Position numbers and translations under genes: made by a program. A DNA stretch of 5,637 bases from Bacillota bacterium (GTDB taxonomy: Bacteria; Bacillota; Bacilli; Lactobacillales; Streptococcaceae), in the NCBI GenBank assembly GCA_021781855.1, contig JAJXWC010000159.1, positions 1 to 5,637 on the forward strand. Direction: 5' to 3'. Each line of letters starts with the position of its first letter. Positions within the stretch are counted from its first letter, which is position 1. Shown here in pieces: positions 5,637-5,637 of the stretch. The notes beneath the pieces are model-generated. The model saw only the letters and a list, made by a program, of their open reading frames with translations, ran no database searches and was not told the DNA's origin.

Positions 5637-5637
5637 T

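Noticed and set aside
1..5637. CRISPR arrays, tRNA or rRNA genes, prophage or toxin-antitoxin modules
   Set aside because: I looked for regularly spaced repeats, cloverleaf-like segments and small paired genes on both strands and found none; the only repeats are the inverted elements listed.

Overview
The window looks like part of a carbohydrate-utilisation locus from a low-GC Gram-positive bacterium, most likely a Lactococcus or a close relative. The genes are AT-rich, Shine-Dalgarno sequences are of the AAAGGAG/GGAG type, one protein has a Gram-positive lipobox, and one TTG start is used. The partial galactose mutarotase also matches, as I remember it, the crystallised Lactococcus lactis GalM almost word for word around its catalytic motifs, with identical catalytic residue numbers (His96, His170, Asp243). 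The genus is an inference and was not tested by a search.

Every convincing gene lies on the minus strand, so the locus reads from right to left. From the right edge: (1) a cytoplasmic glycoside hydrolase family 2 enzyme (3849-5636), whose start sits at the window edge; (2) a 263-bp gap with a hairpin and a stretch of unusually high GC that continues the GH2 reading frame past its stop codon; (3) a surface lipoprotein of glycoside hydrolase family 43 with a C-terminal carbohydrate-binding-like domain (2197-3585, TTG start), most like exo-acting alpha-L-arabinofuranosidases; (4) an RpiR-type HTH-SIS transcriptional regulator (1327-2067); (5) a 416-bp intergenic region holding a 153-bp hairpin-forming mobile-element-like repeat, a probable terminator, a palindrome, a cre-like site and a leader with a strong Shine-Dalgarno; (6) an aldose 1-epimerase, galM (1-910), cut by the left edge exactly at its catalytic glutamate codon.

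The genes fit one route. The lipoprotein would release L-arabinose, or trim arabinose side chains, from plant oligosaccharides at the cell surface. The cytoplasmic GH2 enzyme would open a second, beta-linked type of glycoside after uptake. GalM would interconvert the anomers of the released aldoses, and the RpiR protein would sense a phosphorylated sugar and control the locus. No transporter or sugar kinase is visible, so the substrate stays open; arabinogalactan- or arabinan-derived oligosaccharides are the best guess.

I do not see a clearly new defence, mobile or RNA system. The points most worth checking are the hairpin element inserted exactly between rpiR and its terminator, the in-frame GC-rich tail beyond the GH2 stop codon, and the short leader reading frames in front of galM and the GH43 gene.
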